Below, in pieces: positions 44,082 through 52,015 of a stretch of DNA of 52,281 nt (position 1 is its first letter; the number at the start of each line of letters is the position of its first letter). Origin of the DNA: CAYLJJ01 sp964384025. Lineage in GTDB: Bacteria > Myxococcota_A > Bradymonadia > UBA7976 > UBA1532. The stretch lies in contig CAYLJJ010000041.1 in NCBI GenBank assembly GCA_964384025.1, forward strand, positions 1 through 52,281. Direction: 5' to 3'. The position numbers and the translations under genes are program-made. The notes under the pieces were generated by a model. That model was not told the DNA's origin, did no database searches, and saw nothing but the letters and a program-made list of their open reading frames with translations.

Positions 44082-44600
44082 CTAAGGTCGCATACGAATG
44101 ATCCGCGCAGGGACCCCTGCTGCGATGGCGTAGGGGGGTATATCTCGACTGACCACAGCGCCCGCTCCGATCTGAGCACCACGACCGATCCTAACCCCCG
44201 GGAGGATGATGGCGCCCACCCCGATGTCGCTCTCCTCCTCGATATGGACAGAGGCAAAGTTCAGCGGAGCTGCCAAGATGGGCAGCTCCCGCCCCGCCTC
44301 CTGATGAGTTGAGGTCAGGATCTTCACAAAGGGTCCCATCCCCACAGATGCCCCAATATGGATCTCTCCTGCAGAGTGGAGAAAGACACCCTGGCCAATC
44401 CAAGTGTCATTGCCGATGCTCATCTGGCCTTTGTAGTAGCTCTTGAGCATGGCACCATGCCCTATATAGATGTTGTTTCCCAGATGGATAGTCTCTGGGT
44501 GCCAAACGCGAACCCCATCCTCAAAGATGATCTGCTCTCCGATAGAGGCAAACTGTTCTCGCTGAAAACAACCATCTCCGTGAGATCGAAACAGACGCAT
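44082..44600 (-). CDS. Left-handed beta-helix (hexapeptide-repeat) acyltransferase
   Basis: About 172 residues from ATG 44600 (AGAGGA 6 nt upstream); an in-frame extension upstream is less likely. The body has repeated hexapeptides of the [LIV]-G-x4 type (IHLGNNIYIGHGA, MSIGNDTWIGQGV, IHIGASVGMG, IGVGAIILPGVRIGRGAQIGAGAVV) and the common tail AIAAGVPARII. Such enzymes O- or N-acetylate sugars or small molecules. It lies upstream of pepM on the same strand, about 150 bp apart, so may belong to the phosphonate locus. Confidence 0.85.
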   Translation of the reverse strand: MRLFRSHGDGCFQREQFASIGEQIIFEDGVRVWHPETIHLGNNIYIGHGAMLKSYYKGQMSIGNDTWIGQGVFLHSAGEIHIGASVGMGPFVKILTSTHQEAGRELPILAAPLNFASVHIEEESDIGVGAIILPGVRIGRGAQIGAGAVVSRDIPPYAIAAGVPARIIRMRP

Positions 44601-44685
44601 CTTTTTTCCTCTACTGTGGAAGATCATCACTAAGTATCCCTCGATAGCGCTTGTGTCATTAGGAATATTGACCGATAGATGAAAC

Positions 44686-47283
44686 ATGCGATGGCTGCAA
44701 ACTCAGATTATTTGGTTCTTCACTGCGCTTTTTTTGCTTGCTTCAGGGCTCCTCACCGATGGGCTCATCCAGGCTCGAAGAGAGGAACAGAGATTAGATG
44801 ATTTCCATAACGATATTCAACACTTTGAGGAACTTTTTACTTCAAATTATGGGAGGATTCTCGCTCAAATCAGGTTCTTGAAGCTGTTGCCAGAGCTTGA
44901 ATTTAAGGCTCTCAGAGAGGGGATGAGCCCCAAGCCAAAGATGCTCCGTTTTATGGAAAGCTGTCCTTCCAGTGCCTCCATGGAGAGCTACGGCTTGGAT
45001 CTCCAAATCAAAGATGAGCTGCTGTATCTCAGCCAAAGCCTCTCTCTGAAGAGAGGAGTCTCCTGCCTTTTGCTTACATTTCACCTAGAACAACTCATTC
45101 CTCAGAGTTTTCCTCTAGATGTCTATCTAGAATTGGAGGGAGGAGAGGGTTCTTTTCAGAAAGGAGATGGTCCCTTTAATAAATTTAAAAGCTATCGTCT
45201 GGATGGAGTAGCTTGGCGTTTTGGATTCAAGAATAGACGGCATATTACAGAGCACAGGTATCATCTATTTGCTTCAATTATTGTTGCATTCATTCTATTT
45301 TTCCTATTCAAACTTAATTTGCGTAACAATGTTCATACACAATTAAAACAAAGTAATGAGAGGATTCAAAACTCCGAACAGCTCCTGAAAAAAGTAGTTG
45401 ATACGGCAGCTACTGCAATATTCACATTTGATGAAAACTATTTCATTCAGAGTGTGAATAAGACGTTCATAGAGATGACTGGATATGCTGAGGATGAATC
45501 TGTTGGGCTTCACAGCGAATTTCTTATTGAAAATACATCAGTAAGTGACACGGGGGTCTTTTCATTTGAAAGGCCTCAGACGATTCGGAATCGTCATTCT
45601 GAAATTACGACGAAAATGGGCGAGAAACGATCGATTATTAAGAATGCAGCCCTACTTAAAAATGAAAACGGGGGGATTATAGGCGGTGTAGAATCTTTTG
45701 TTGATGTAACTGATATGATTGAGGGCAAAAAGAGGGCAGAAGAAGCTGCTCAAGCCAAAAGTGACTTTCTTGCCAACATGAGCCATGAAATCAGGACCCC
45801 TATGAGTGGAGTGATTGGAATGGTTGGCTTACTTCTTGACACTGAGCTTGATCAGGAGCAGAGGCAATTTGCAGAGACAGTAAGAGAAAGCGGCAAAGCT
45901 TTGCTCGCAATCATCAATGATATTTTGGATTTTTCTAAAATTGAGGCTGGGTTAATTGAGCTTGAACGAATTGAGTTTAACATAAGAGATTTAATCGATG
46001 ATTTAAACGATTTACTGGTAATCCGTGCAAGAGACAAAATGCTTGAGTATAATTCAAGGGTCAGTCCAGAAATCCCTATTCACGTAATAGGTGATCCTGG
46101 TCGCATAAGGCAAATATTGACAAATTTGGTTGGCAACGCGATTAAGTTTACTCTTGATGGTCAGGTTGGGATTGATATCACCTTGGAAAAAAATCAGGAA
46201 CTACGATTCTCTGTACACGATACTGGAATTGGGATCCCAATCGAGCGCCAAGCGAGGCTATTTGAACCCTTTACTCAGGCAGATGCTTCTACCACCCGCC
46301 GTTTTGGAGGAACCGGCCTAGGGCTCTCAATTTCTCGACAATTGGTGGAGTTGATGGGGGGCCAGATTTATCTAGAGAGTGAAGTTGGGCAGGGCTCCAC
46401 CTTCTACTTTATCTTGCCTCTCCAGATGGCTAACCTCACTCCCCCCCCCCGCTCTTCAAGTCTACGAGGGCGCCGAGTCTTGATCTTGGATGATAGCTCT
46501 CGTTGCCGCCTCATATTGAAAGAGATGTTGAGTTTTTGGGGTTGTGAAGCTGAGGCTGTAGCGAACGCAGGGTCAGCCAAAAGACGCATCTTTGATGCTC
46601 AGAAAAAGGGCGAACCCTTTGAGGTGCTTCTCCTCGATCATCACATGCCCGATCTCAGCGGTCCTGATTTCGCTCAGAAACTCCAGGAAGAGGGAGACTT
46701 GCTCTTGCCTTTGATATTGGTGAGTCCAGCTCCTGCTCTTCCCGATGTTCAGGGCTTGGAATCGATGGGGTTCACAGACTGCCTAAGGAAGCCCGTGCGG
46801 CGCTCTCGATTGCACAGCGCCTTGATGAGGATCTTTCAGCCCAAGATCTCTCATCATCGAGCCATATCTCAGACTGGAACCATGCAAGCGATCCGCAGGA
46901 TGCGCATTCTCCTAGCCGAGGACAACCCCGTCAATCAACGGGTTGCTCTACGCCTTCTAGAAAAGTTGGGGCATCATGCTGATGCGGCTGCCAACGGGAA
47001 AGAGGCGATCCAGGCGCTCAGGAGCACCCCCTATGATCTCGTATTTATGGATGTTCAAATGCCCGAGATGGATGGTTATGAGGCAACTTTGAGGATCCGC
47101 AGCTCAGATTCCTCTGTCCTCAACCCCCAAATCCCCATCATCGCCATGACCGCTCACGCGATGAAAGGAGATCGGGAGCGCTGTCTGGCGGCAGGTATGG
47201 ATGATTATCTCTCCAAGCCCATCAGTTTCTCTTCGCTCAAGAGCTGCCTTGAAACCCAGATCAGAGCGCTCAATGATTCTTAA
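44686..47283 (+). CDS. PAS-containing hybrid histidine kinase with two receiver domains
   Basis: 865 residues: membrane helix (about 7-25), extracytoplasmic region, second helix (about 193-213), PAS domain (about 235-345), HisKA with His367 in NMSHEIRTPMSG, HATPase with N box NLVGNAIKF, G1 DTGIGIP and G2 GGTGLGLSIS, receiver 1 with phospho-Asp651 (LLLDHHMP), and receiver 2 with phospho-Asp789 (MDVQMPEMDGYEA). All catalytic boxes are intact. The stretch 45200-46250 (PAS to HATPase) is clearly more AT-rich than the flanking receivers, and ten C bases at 46441-46450 sit in the linker between kinase and receivers. Divergent from the acyltransferase gene. Confidence 0.93.
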   Translation: MRWLQTQIIWFFTALFLLASGLLTDGLIQARREEQRLDDFHNDIQHFEELFTSNYGRILAQIRFLKLLPELEFKALREGMSPKPKMLRFMESCPSSASMESYGLDLQIKDELLYLSQSLSLKRGVSCLLLTFHLEQLIPQSFPLDVYLELEGGEGSFQKGDGPFNKFKSYRLDGVAWRFGFKNRRHITEHRYHLFASIIVAFILFFLFKLNLRNNVHTQLKQSNERIQNSEQLLKKVVDTAATAIFTFDENYFIQSVNKTFIEMTGYAEDESVGLHSEFLIENTSVSDTGVFSFERPQTIRNRHSEITTKMGEKRSIIKNAALLKNENGGIIGGVESFVDVTDMIEGKKRAEEAAQAKSDFLANMSHEIRTPMSGVIGMVGLLLDTELDQEQRQFAETVRESGKALLAIINDILDFSKIEAGLIELERIEFNIRDLIDDLNDLLVIRARDKMLEYNSRVSPEIPIHVIGDPGRIRQILTNLVGNAIKFTLDGQVGIDITLEKNQELRFSVHDTGIGIPIERQARLFEPFTQADASTTRRFGGTGLGLSISRQLVELMGGQIYLESEVGQGSTFYFILPLQMANLTPPPRSSSLRGRRVLILDDSSRCRLILKEMLSFWGCEAEAVANAGSAKRRIFDAQKKGEPFEVLLLDHHMPDLSGPDFAQKLQEEGDLLLPLILVSPAPALPDVQGLESMGFTDCLRKPVRRSRLHSALMRIFQPKISHHRAISQTGTMQAIRRMRILLAEDNPVNQRVALRLLEKLGHHADAAANGKEAIQALRSTPYDLVFMDVQMPEMDGYEATLRIRSSDSSVLNPQIPIIAMTAHAMKGDRERCLAAGMDDYLSKPISFSSLKSCLETQIRALNDS
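46441..46450 (+). repeat. C10 homopolymer in the hybrid kinase gene
   Basis: Ten consecutive C bases encode Pro-Pro-Pro in the linker between the ATPase domain and receiver 1. A slippage event here would leave the kinase part but cut off both receivers. Confidence 0.9.
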
Positions 47284-47658
47284 ATTCTGTAGGTATTTTG
47301 AGGATCGAGCAAGATAGAGATTGTCTCTTCAAGATGAGCTACAGGCGATCCAGAGCGCCGTCGAAGCAAGGGGAGCAGTGAGAAGAGTTCTGGCTCAGTA
47401 AGTCGGTGGGAGTAAATCTCAAAGGACCAACCCCTAGTTTCGCGAAGAGTAAAGAAGTTTGAAACTGAACACCTGAAAGAGGAATCCATAGGGTTTCGCG
47501 ATGAGGCCGAATCTCCAGGGTTGATTTTCAACCTGGACGCCTGAAAAAGGAATCCATAGGGTTTCGCGGTGAGGCTGAATCCCCAGGGGCTGATTTTCAA
47601 CCCCGAGATTCGTCCTCAAAAAGATGTCGGCAACTCCGGCAAGACGGGAGGAATGAAG
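47284..47658. other. Intergenic region with direct repeats
   Basis: 375 bp between the hybrid kinase and the acidic protein gene. Its right half holds a 68-bp direct repeat (listed separately). Reading frames across it repeat the peptide pattern and are not convincing genes. No terminator is clear. Confidence 0.6.
47472..47604. repeat. 68-bp direct repeat, two copies
   Basis: Copies start at 47472 and 47540. Shared core includes GGAATCCATAGGGTTTCGCG and later CTGATTTTCAACC or TTGATTTTCAACC; the second copy has a one-base insertion and a few changes. A weaker third match (TAGTTTCGCGA) lies about 56 bp upstream. Could be a dispersed genomic repeat of this organism. Confidence 0.8.
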
Positions 47659-48216
47659 ATGACTGAGCCCGATCCCAAGCGCATTGTCCCCCTCGTTGAT
47701 GCAAAGACTCAAGAGGAGTTGGCCATGGAGGTCTTCATCGAGCTTGAGTTGGAGGATCGCAGCTTTGCGCTGCTTACTCCCGCTGAGGCTGTGGTCAACA
47801 TCCTCAGGGTGGTTCCTGGTGAGACAGAGGATGATGAGACTCTAGAGGAGATGGAACCCACTGAGTTTCAAAGCCTCAGAGGCCTCTTTGAACGTCAACT
47901 CAAAGAGTGGAATTGCCAAATTGAGGTCCGCGCTGATGAGTTCCTGCTTCATGGTGATCCACCAGAGGAGTTCTATGAAGATTGTGAGATTTTTGGGGTA
48001 GAGACAGAGGATGGGGAAGAGGAGTATATGATCCTTTTAGAGATCGATACTGGCCAAGAGCTATATATCGTCGCCGCCCCCGCAGAGCCTCCCATCTACC
48101 CCGTGGAGATCAGGGATGATAAGGCTCGCTCTTTAAATGAGAAGGAGTTGGCTCAGTATGAGCCTCTCTTTCAACAAGCCCTAGAGGAGCTGGCCGCAGA
48201 GGAAGAAGGGTCATGA
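47659..48216 (+). CDS. Small acidic protein (DUF1292/DUF3727-like)
   Basis: About 185 residues from ATG 47659 with GGGAGGA 6-7 nt upstream. Strongly acidic, about a quarter Asp plus Glu. Two tandem halves, each with a pattern like VFIELELEDRSFALLTPAE and YMILLEIDTGQELYIVAA, resemble the DUF1292/DUF3727 fold (short beta sheet of the 'E-L-E-D-x-x-Y-A-L-L' type). No signal or membrane part. Function unknown. The stop overlaps the thiolase start by 4 nt (ATGA), so the two genes are coupled. Confidence 0.65.
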   Translation: MTEPDPKRIVPLVDAKTQEELAMEVFIELELEDRSFALLTPAEAVVNILRVVPGETEDDETLEEMEPTEFQSLRGLFERQLKEWNCQIEVRADEFLLHGDPPEEFYEDCEIFGVETEDGEEEYMILLEIDTGQELYIVAAPAEPPIYPVEIRDDKARSLNEKELAQYEPLFQQALEELAAEEEGS

Positions 48217-49409
48217 GAGAGGCGGTTATTGTCGCCGCAACGCGCAGCCCGGTGGGGCGCATTCGTGGAGCTCTGGCTCCTCTCCGTCCTGATGATCTGG
48301 CTGCCCAAGTCATTAAAGGGAGCCTCAAGAAAGTTGGGGTTGAGAGCTCCGCTGTTGAGGAAGTTTACCTGGGATGTGCCAACCAGGCGGGAGAGGACAA
48401 CCGCAACATCGCACGGATGGCCCTGCTCTTGGCGGGCCTGCCTCAGTCTGTCCCAGGGATGACCCTCAACCGTCTCTGCGCTTCCGGTCTCAGCGCCGTC
48501 AATATGGCGGCGCGGATGATCCAGCTGGGCGAGGCGGAGTTGGTGTTAGCGGGGGGGGTTGAGTCGATGAGCCGTGCTCCCTGGGTGATGCCCAAGGCAG
48601 CTGCTCCCTGGCCTGTAGGAAATGTCACAGTCTATGACTCCTCCCTGGGTTGGCGCTTCCCCAACCCCGCGATGGAGGCGCTCTTTCCTCTAGAGGGGAT
48701 GGGAATCACCGCTGAGAACCTCGTCGCTCGCTATGAGATCTCCAGAGAGGCGCAGGATAACTTCGCCCTCGCCAGCCATCAAAAGGCCCTCACCGCTATC
48801 GATGCGGGGCTCTTTGAAGAGGAGATTTTACCCGTCAGCGTCCCTCGTCGCCGCCAGAAGCCGCTCTCTATCAACCAAGATGAAGGTCCTCGACGAGATA
48901 CCAGCGCCGAGCGCTTAGCGCGGCTGCGCCCCGCCTTTCTCAAGGGGGGTTCGGTGACCGCTGGAAACAGCAGCACCCTCAACGACGGTGCTGCAGCGCT
49001 CTTGGTTATGGATCGAGAGCGTGCAGAGGTGGAAGGTTACGAGATTTTAGCTCGCTGGCGAGGAGCTGCTGCGGCAGGAGTTGATCCTCGCTATATGGGC
49101 ATTGGCCCCGTACCTGCGACCCAGAAGCTTCTTAAACGCAGCGGAGTTAAACTCAACGACATCGCTTTGATCGAACTCAACGAAGCCTTCGCTGCTCAAT
49201 CCCTCGCCGTAATCCAACTCCTGGGCTTGGCGCCGGAGAAGGTCAACGTCAACGGTGGCGCTATCGCTCTGGGGCACCCCCTGGGGTGCAGCGGTGCGCG
49301 CATCCTCACCACCCTCATCCACGCCCTTCGCCGTCGAGGTGGAGGCCTGGGTCTAGCTACCCTCTGTGTTGGCGTGGGTCAGGGTGTAGCCACTCTGATT
49401 GAGGTTTAG
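48213..49409 (+). CDS. Thiolase (acetyl-CoA acyltransferase)
   Basis: 398 residues, full thiolase length. Catalytic nucleophile Cys in NRLCASGLSAVNMAA, the GGVESMSRAP motif, NEAFAAQSLAV, the His in GGAIALGHPLGCSGAR and the second Cys in LCVGVGQG. It either condenses acetyl-CoA units or cleaves 3-ketoacyl-CoA. It resembles the beta-ketoadipyl/acetyl-CoA acetyltransferase group rather than trifunctional-complex thiolases, but the substrate cannot be fixed. Start overlaps the upstream acidic protein gene by 4 nt. Confidence 0.93.
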   Translation: MREAVIVAATRSPVGRIRGALAPLRPDDLAAQVIKGSLKKVGVESSAVEEVYLGCANQAGEDNRNIARMALLLAGLPQSVPGMTLNRLCASGLSAVNMAARMIQLGEAELVLAGGVESMSRAPWVMPKAAAPWPVGNVTVYDSSLGWRFPNPAMEALFPLEGMGITAENLVARYEISREAQDNFALASHQKALTAIDAGLFEEEILPVSVPRRRQKPLSINQDEGPRRDTSAERLARLRPAFLKGGSVTAGNSSTLNDGAAALLVMDRERAEVEGYEILARWRGAAAAGVDPRYMGIGPVPATQKLLKRSGVKLNDIALIELNEAFAAQSLAVIQLLGLAPEKVNVNGGAIALGHPLGCSGARILTTLIHALRRRGGGLGLATLCVGVGQGVATLIEV

Positions 49410-49486
49410 CCACTCTCCATTTACATCTGCTCCTTGGTTGGGGATGATGCGCGCTCAAGCATTCTCCTGAACCTTGGAGGTTATCC

Positions 49487-51298
49487 ATGGCTTTAATCAC
49501 CTGCCCAGATTGCCAGACCGAGTTCTCTGACTCCGCGACAGAGTGCCCCAAATGTGCCTGCCCCGTGGATGTAGCTCAAAAGTCAGGGGGGATCGCTGGG
49601 GTCCTCTTCCTGTTCTTGCTTCTGCTCGTTGGAGGCGGTGTTGCTGCCTTCTTCTTCTCTCCTGAAGCCAAGGAGTTTATGATTCCCTGGTTGGCCAAAG
49701 CGGGCATCCAGGTCGAGAAGCAGGAGACTAAGGTCAAAGAGGTTGCGGCTCCTCCAATTAAACCAAAGCCTGTCGTTGAAGATAAGTTCGCCAAGCCTAT
49801 CAAGCCTTTCAGCAAGAAGATGGGTGAAACCAAGATCGGCGTGGTCAAGTTAGATGGTCCCATCAGTATGCCTCTGATCTCTTGGGGTGGTGATGTAGTC
49901 ACTTTCTTCGCCAATGGTGGCGCAGAGACAGGCAAGGATAGCCTCTTTGAAAAGCAGGGCCTGAAGCTTAAACTCAAGCTCCAAGACAACTTTGTGGAGC
50001 AAGTGCAAGCTTATATGAAGGGGGAGACCCCTTTCTTGAGAGGTACTTTGGGGATGATCAACACCGCCTCTGAGGTTCTCAGCGCAGATCCCCGCACCAA
50101 GCCGGTGGTGATTCTTCAAGAGACCTGGAGCACAGGTGGGGATTGTCTAGTGGTTCGAGGGATCAACCAAGTCAAAGATCTCAAGGGTAAAAAGGTAGTC
50201 CTTCAGCGTTACTCTCCCCATGTCGATTTCCTAGGTAAAGTCCTCGATGATGCGGGCCTCAGCATGAAGGATATCGAGGTGGTTTGGGTGAAAGAACTAA
50301 CGGGAGGCAAGGATGATCCAGCCTCTACCTTTAAGGCCGATAAGAGCATCAGCGCCGCTTTCTGTATCTCTCCTGATGCTGTTGCCTTGGTCTCTGCTGA
50401 TGCTGAGGGAGATTCTACCATCCTCTTTGATACTCGCACAGCCAATCGCATGATTGCTGATGTCCTGGCGGTGCGTAAGGATTTCTTTGAGGCCAATAAG
50501 GAAGTCCTGAAGAAGCTCGCCTTTGCCTATATGGAAGCAGCATCAGGAGCCAAGGAGCTGACTCAAGACACCACCTTCATGGGCAAGGCAGCTGCCTTCT
50601 TCATGGGCGATGCAGGAAAAACAGATGATATCAAGGGCCTCTTAGCAGATTGTACCCTTCAGGGTAAGGATGATAACTTCAGTTTCTTTGCTCATAAAGG
50701 TAACCGGGTTGGATTTGAGCCCACAAACAAGCGTCTTCAGGGATTTCTAAAAGCTGAAGGCTATCTGAACAAGAGCGTAGAACTGGAGCACGCTGGTTGG
50801 GAATATGGTATCGCTGCGGATGAGATCAAGGTCAAGCGTGAGCACCCCGCTAAGGAAAGTCTCCCTGAAACTGTAGTCACTCTCTTTGAGTTTCAGATTA
50901 ACTTTGAGCCCAACCAGTCTAAGTTCTCATCGGAGAAATATGGCAAGGACTTTGAGCGAACCTTGGATCTAGCTTCTCACTACGGCGGCGCCATGTTAGA
51001 GATTGTCGGTCATGTTGATCCCAGCAAACTCAATCAGATGAAGGCCAAAAAGCAGCGCGCACGTTTGATCAAGAGAATGGAGAAGCGGGTGTTGACCCTC
51101 TCCGCTCAGCGCGCAGGGACCGTCAAAGATGCGATCCTCAAACACGCCAAAGAGCAGGGTGATCTCTTTGATGAGTCTCAATTTTTGGTCAGCGGGAAAG
51201 GGGTCGCTGAGCCGATCAACCCTGAGCCCAAGAGTGACGAGGAGAAGAGCAAAAACCGTCGCGTAGTCTTCCGTGTTCTTAACGTCCTCATCGAGTAA
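49487..51298 (+). CDS. Zinc-ribbon / TM / substrate-binding (NMT1-like) / OmpA-domain fusion protein
   Basis: 603 residues, GGAGG 6 nt before ATG. Domains: an N-terminal zinc ribbon (Cys6-x2-Cys9 and Cys20-x2-Cys23), one membrane helix (about 36-57), a Pro/Lys linker, an NMT1/SsuA-like periplasmic binding domain (about 110-420, with GINQVKDLKGKKVVLQRYSP and AFCISPDAVALVS regions), and a C-terminal OmpA-like peptidoglycan-binding domain (about 455-600, with LEIVGHVDPS and KNRRVVFRV). A cytoplasmic zinc ribbon, a periplasmic ligand-binding module and a wall-binding module in one chain suggest a sensor or scaffold, not an ABC uptake protein; no permease is adjacent. Role unknown. Confidence 0.85.
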   Translation: MALITCPDCQTEFSDSATECPKCACPVDVAQKSGGIAGVLFLFLLLLVGGGVAAFFFSPEAKEFMIPWLAKAGIQVEKQETKVKEVAAPPIKPKPVVEDKFAKPIKPFSKKMGETKIGVVKLDGPISMPLISWGGDVVTFFANGGAETGKDSLFEKQGLKLKLKLQDNFVEQVQAYMKGETPFLRGTLGMINTASEVLSADPRTKPVVILQETWSTGGDCLVVRGINQVKDLKGKKVVLQRYSPHVDFLGKVLDDAGLSMKDIEVVWVKELTGGKDDPASTFKADKSISAAFCISPDAVALVSADAEGDSTILFDTRTANRMIADVLAVRKDFFEANKEVLKKLAFAYMEAASGAKELTQDTTFMGKAAAFFMGDAGKTDDIKGLLADCTLQGKDDNFSFFAHKGNRVGFEPTNKRLQGFLKAEGYLNKSVELEHAGWEYGIAADEIKVKREHPAKESLPETVVTLFEFQINFEPNQSKFSSEKYGKDFERTLDLASHYGGAMLEIVGHVDPSKLNQMKAKKQRARLIKRMEKRVLTLSAQRAGTVKDAILKHAKEQGDLFDESQFLVSGKGVAEPINPEPKSDEEKSKNRRVVFRVLNVLIE

Positions 51299-51307
51299 CG
51301 AGGGCTT

Positions 51308-51811
51308 CTACATGGGTGAGAACCCCTGATCAGACCAGTAGCTGTCCTGATACTGCTGCTCTAGCTCAAGCAGCTGGCTGAGGTGCCCATCCTCCCACTC
51401 CACCAACCAAGTAAAAAGCTTTTTGAGATCGGGATCATCTGTCTCCGCCGCCTTCTCTTTATAGTAGGCGATCGCTCTATTCTCTAAATCGCAGCCAATG
51501 CCGATGATCGCCATCTCAAAAGTACCCCCCTTGAGGGAGCGCTTAAACTGATCATCGACGATATGATGGGAGCCATGATCGACCTCAGCGGGATGAAGCC
51601 CTTCTAAATCGAGACAGCCTCTCTTCATCAAGCTGTCATACTGCTTTTGGAGGATGCTGACATGGGCTTCTTCATCCTTGGCAAGCATCTCGAAGAGGAG
51701 CCGAGCAGAAGGATCCTGGGTTTGAGTTACAGCATGGGAGTAAAGCTCCTTCCCTTTAATCTCCACCATAAGAGCATCCTTGATGGCTTGAAGTACGCTC
51801 TCTTTGCTCAT
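51308..51811 (-). CDS. Rubrerythrin-like ferritin-family diiron protein
   Basis: About 167 residues from ATG 51811, with AAAGGAG 4 nt upstream. Four-helix bundle with the diiron ligands: first pair E17 followed by ExxY in VEIKGKELYSHA, DEEAH in the second helix, E in CDLENRAIAYY and EWEDGH in the fourth. No rubredoxin domain is attached. Such proteins reduce peroxide or store iron in the cytoplasm. It converges with the OmpA fusion gene (9 bp apart) and is divergent from the lipoprotein at the window end. Confidence 0.85.
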   Translation of the reverse strand: MSKESVLQAIKDALMVEIKGKELYSHAVTQTQDPSARLLFEMLAKDEEAHVSILQKQYDSLMKRGCLDLEGLHPAEVDHGSHHIVDDQFKRSLKGGTFEMAIIGIGCDLENRAIAYYKEKAAETDDPDLKKLFTWLVEWEDGHLSQLLELEQQYQDSYWSDQGFSPM

Positions 51812-51962
51812 CTTTCTCCTTTGATCAGTCTGCTCTCTCAAAGAGCAAAAATTGAAGCTTCTCTCTATGTAAATGCTTTCATTCAGGAGAAAAAGAGAAA
51901 AGAGCAAAAGCTCCTTTCCCCTGCACTCCTGAACATTTATTCTCGTTTTTCAGCATGCCGAT

Positions 51963-51977
51963 CTTGATCTCATCAAG
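51963..51977. promoter_or_regulatory. Inverted repeat in the rubrerythrin/lipoprotein divergent region
   Basis: CTTGAT-CTC-ATCAAG, a perfect 6-bp dyad with a 3-bp spacer in the 200-bp intergenic region. It resembles the FNR half-sites TTGAT/ATCAA but with a 3-bp rather than 4-bp spacer. May be an operator. Confidence 0.3.
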
Positions 51978-52015
51978 GATAAAGCCAGATCATCCACTTA
52001 TCTTAAGGAGGAATG

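Noticed and set aside
47280..47600. Minus-strand 106-codon frame across the 68-bp repeat
   Set aside because: Its peptide repeats in step with the DNA repeat and appears in more than one frame, as expected for non-coding repeats.
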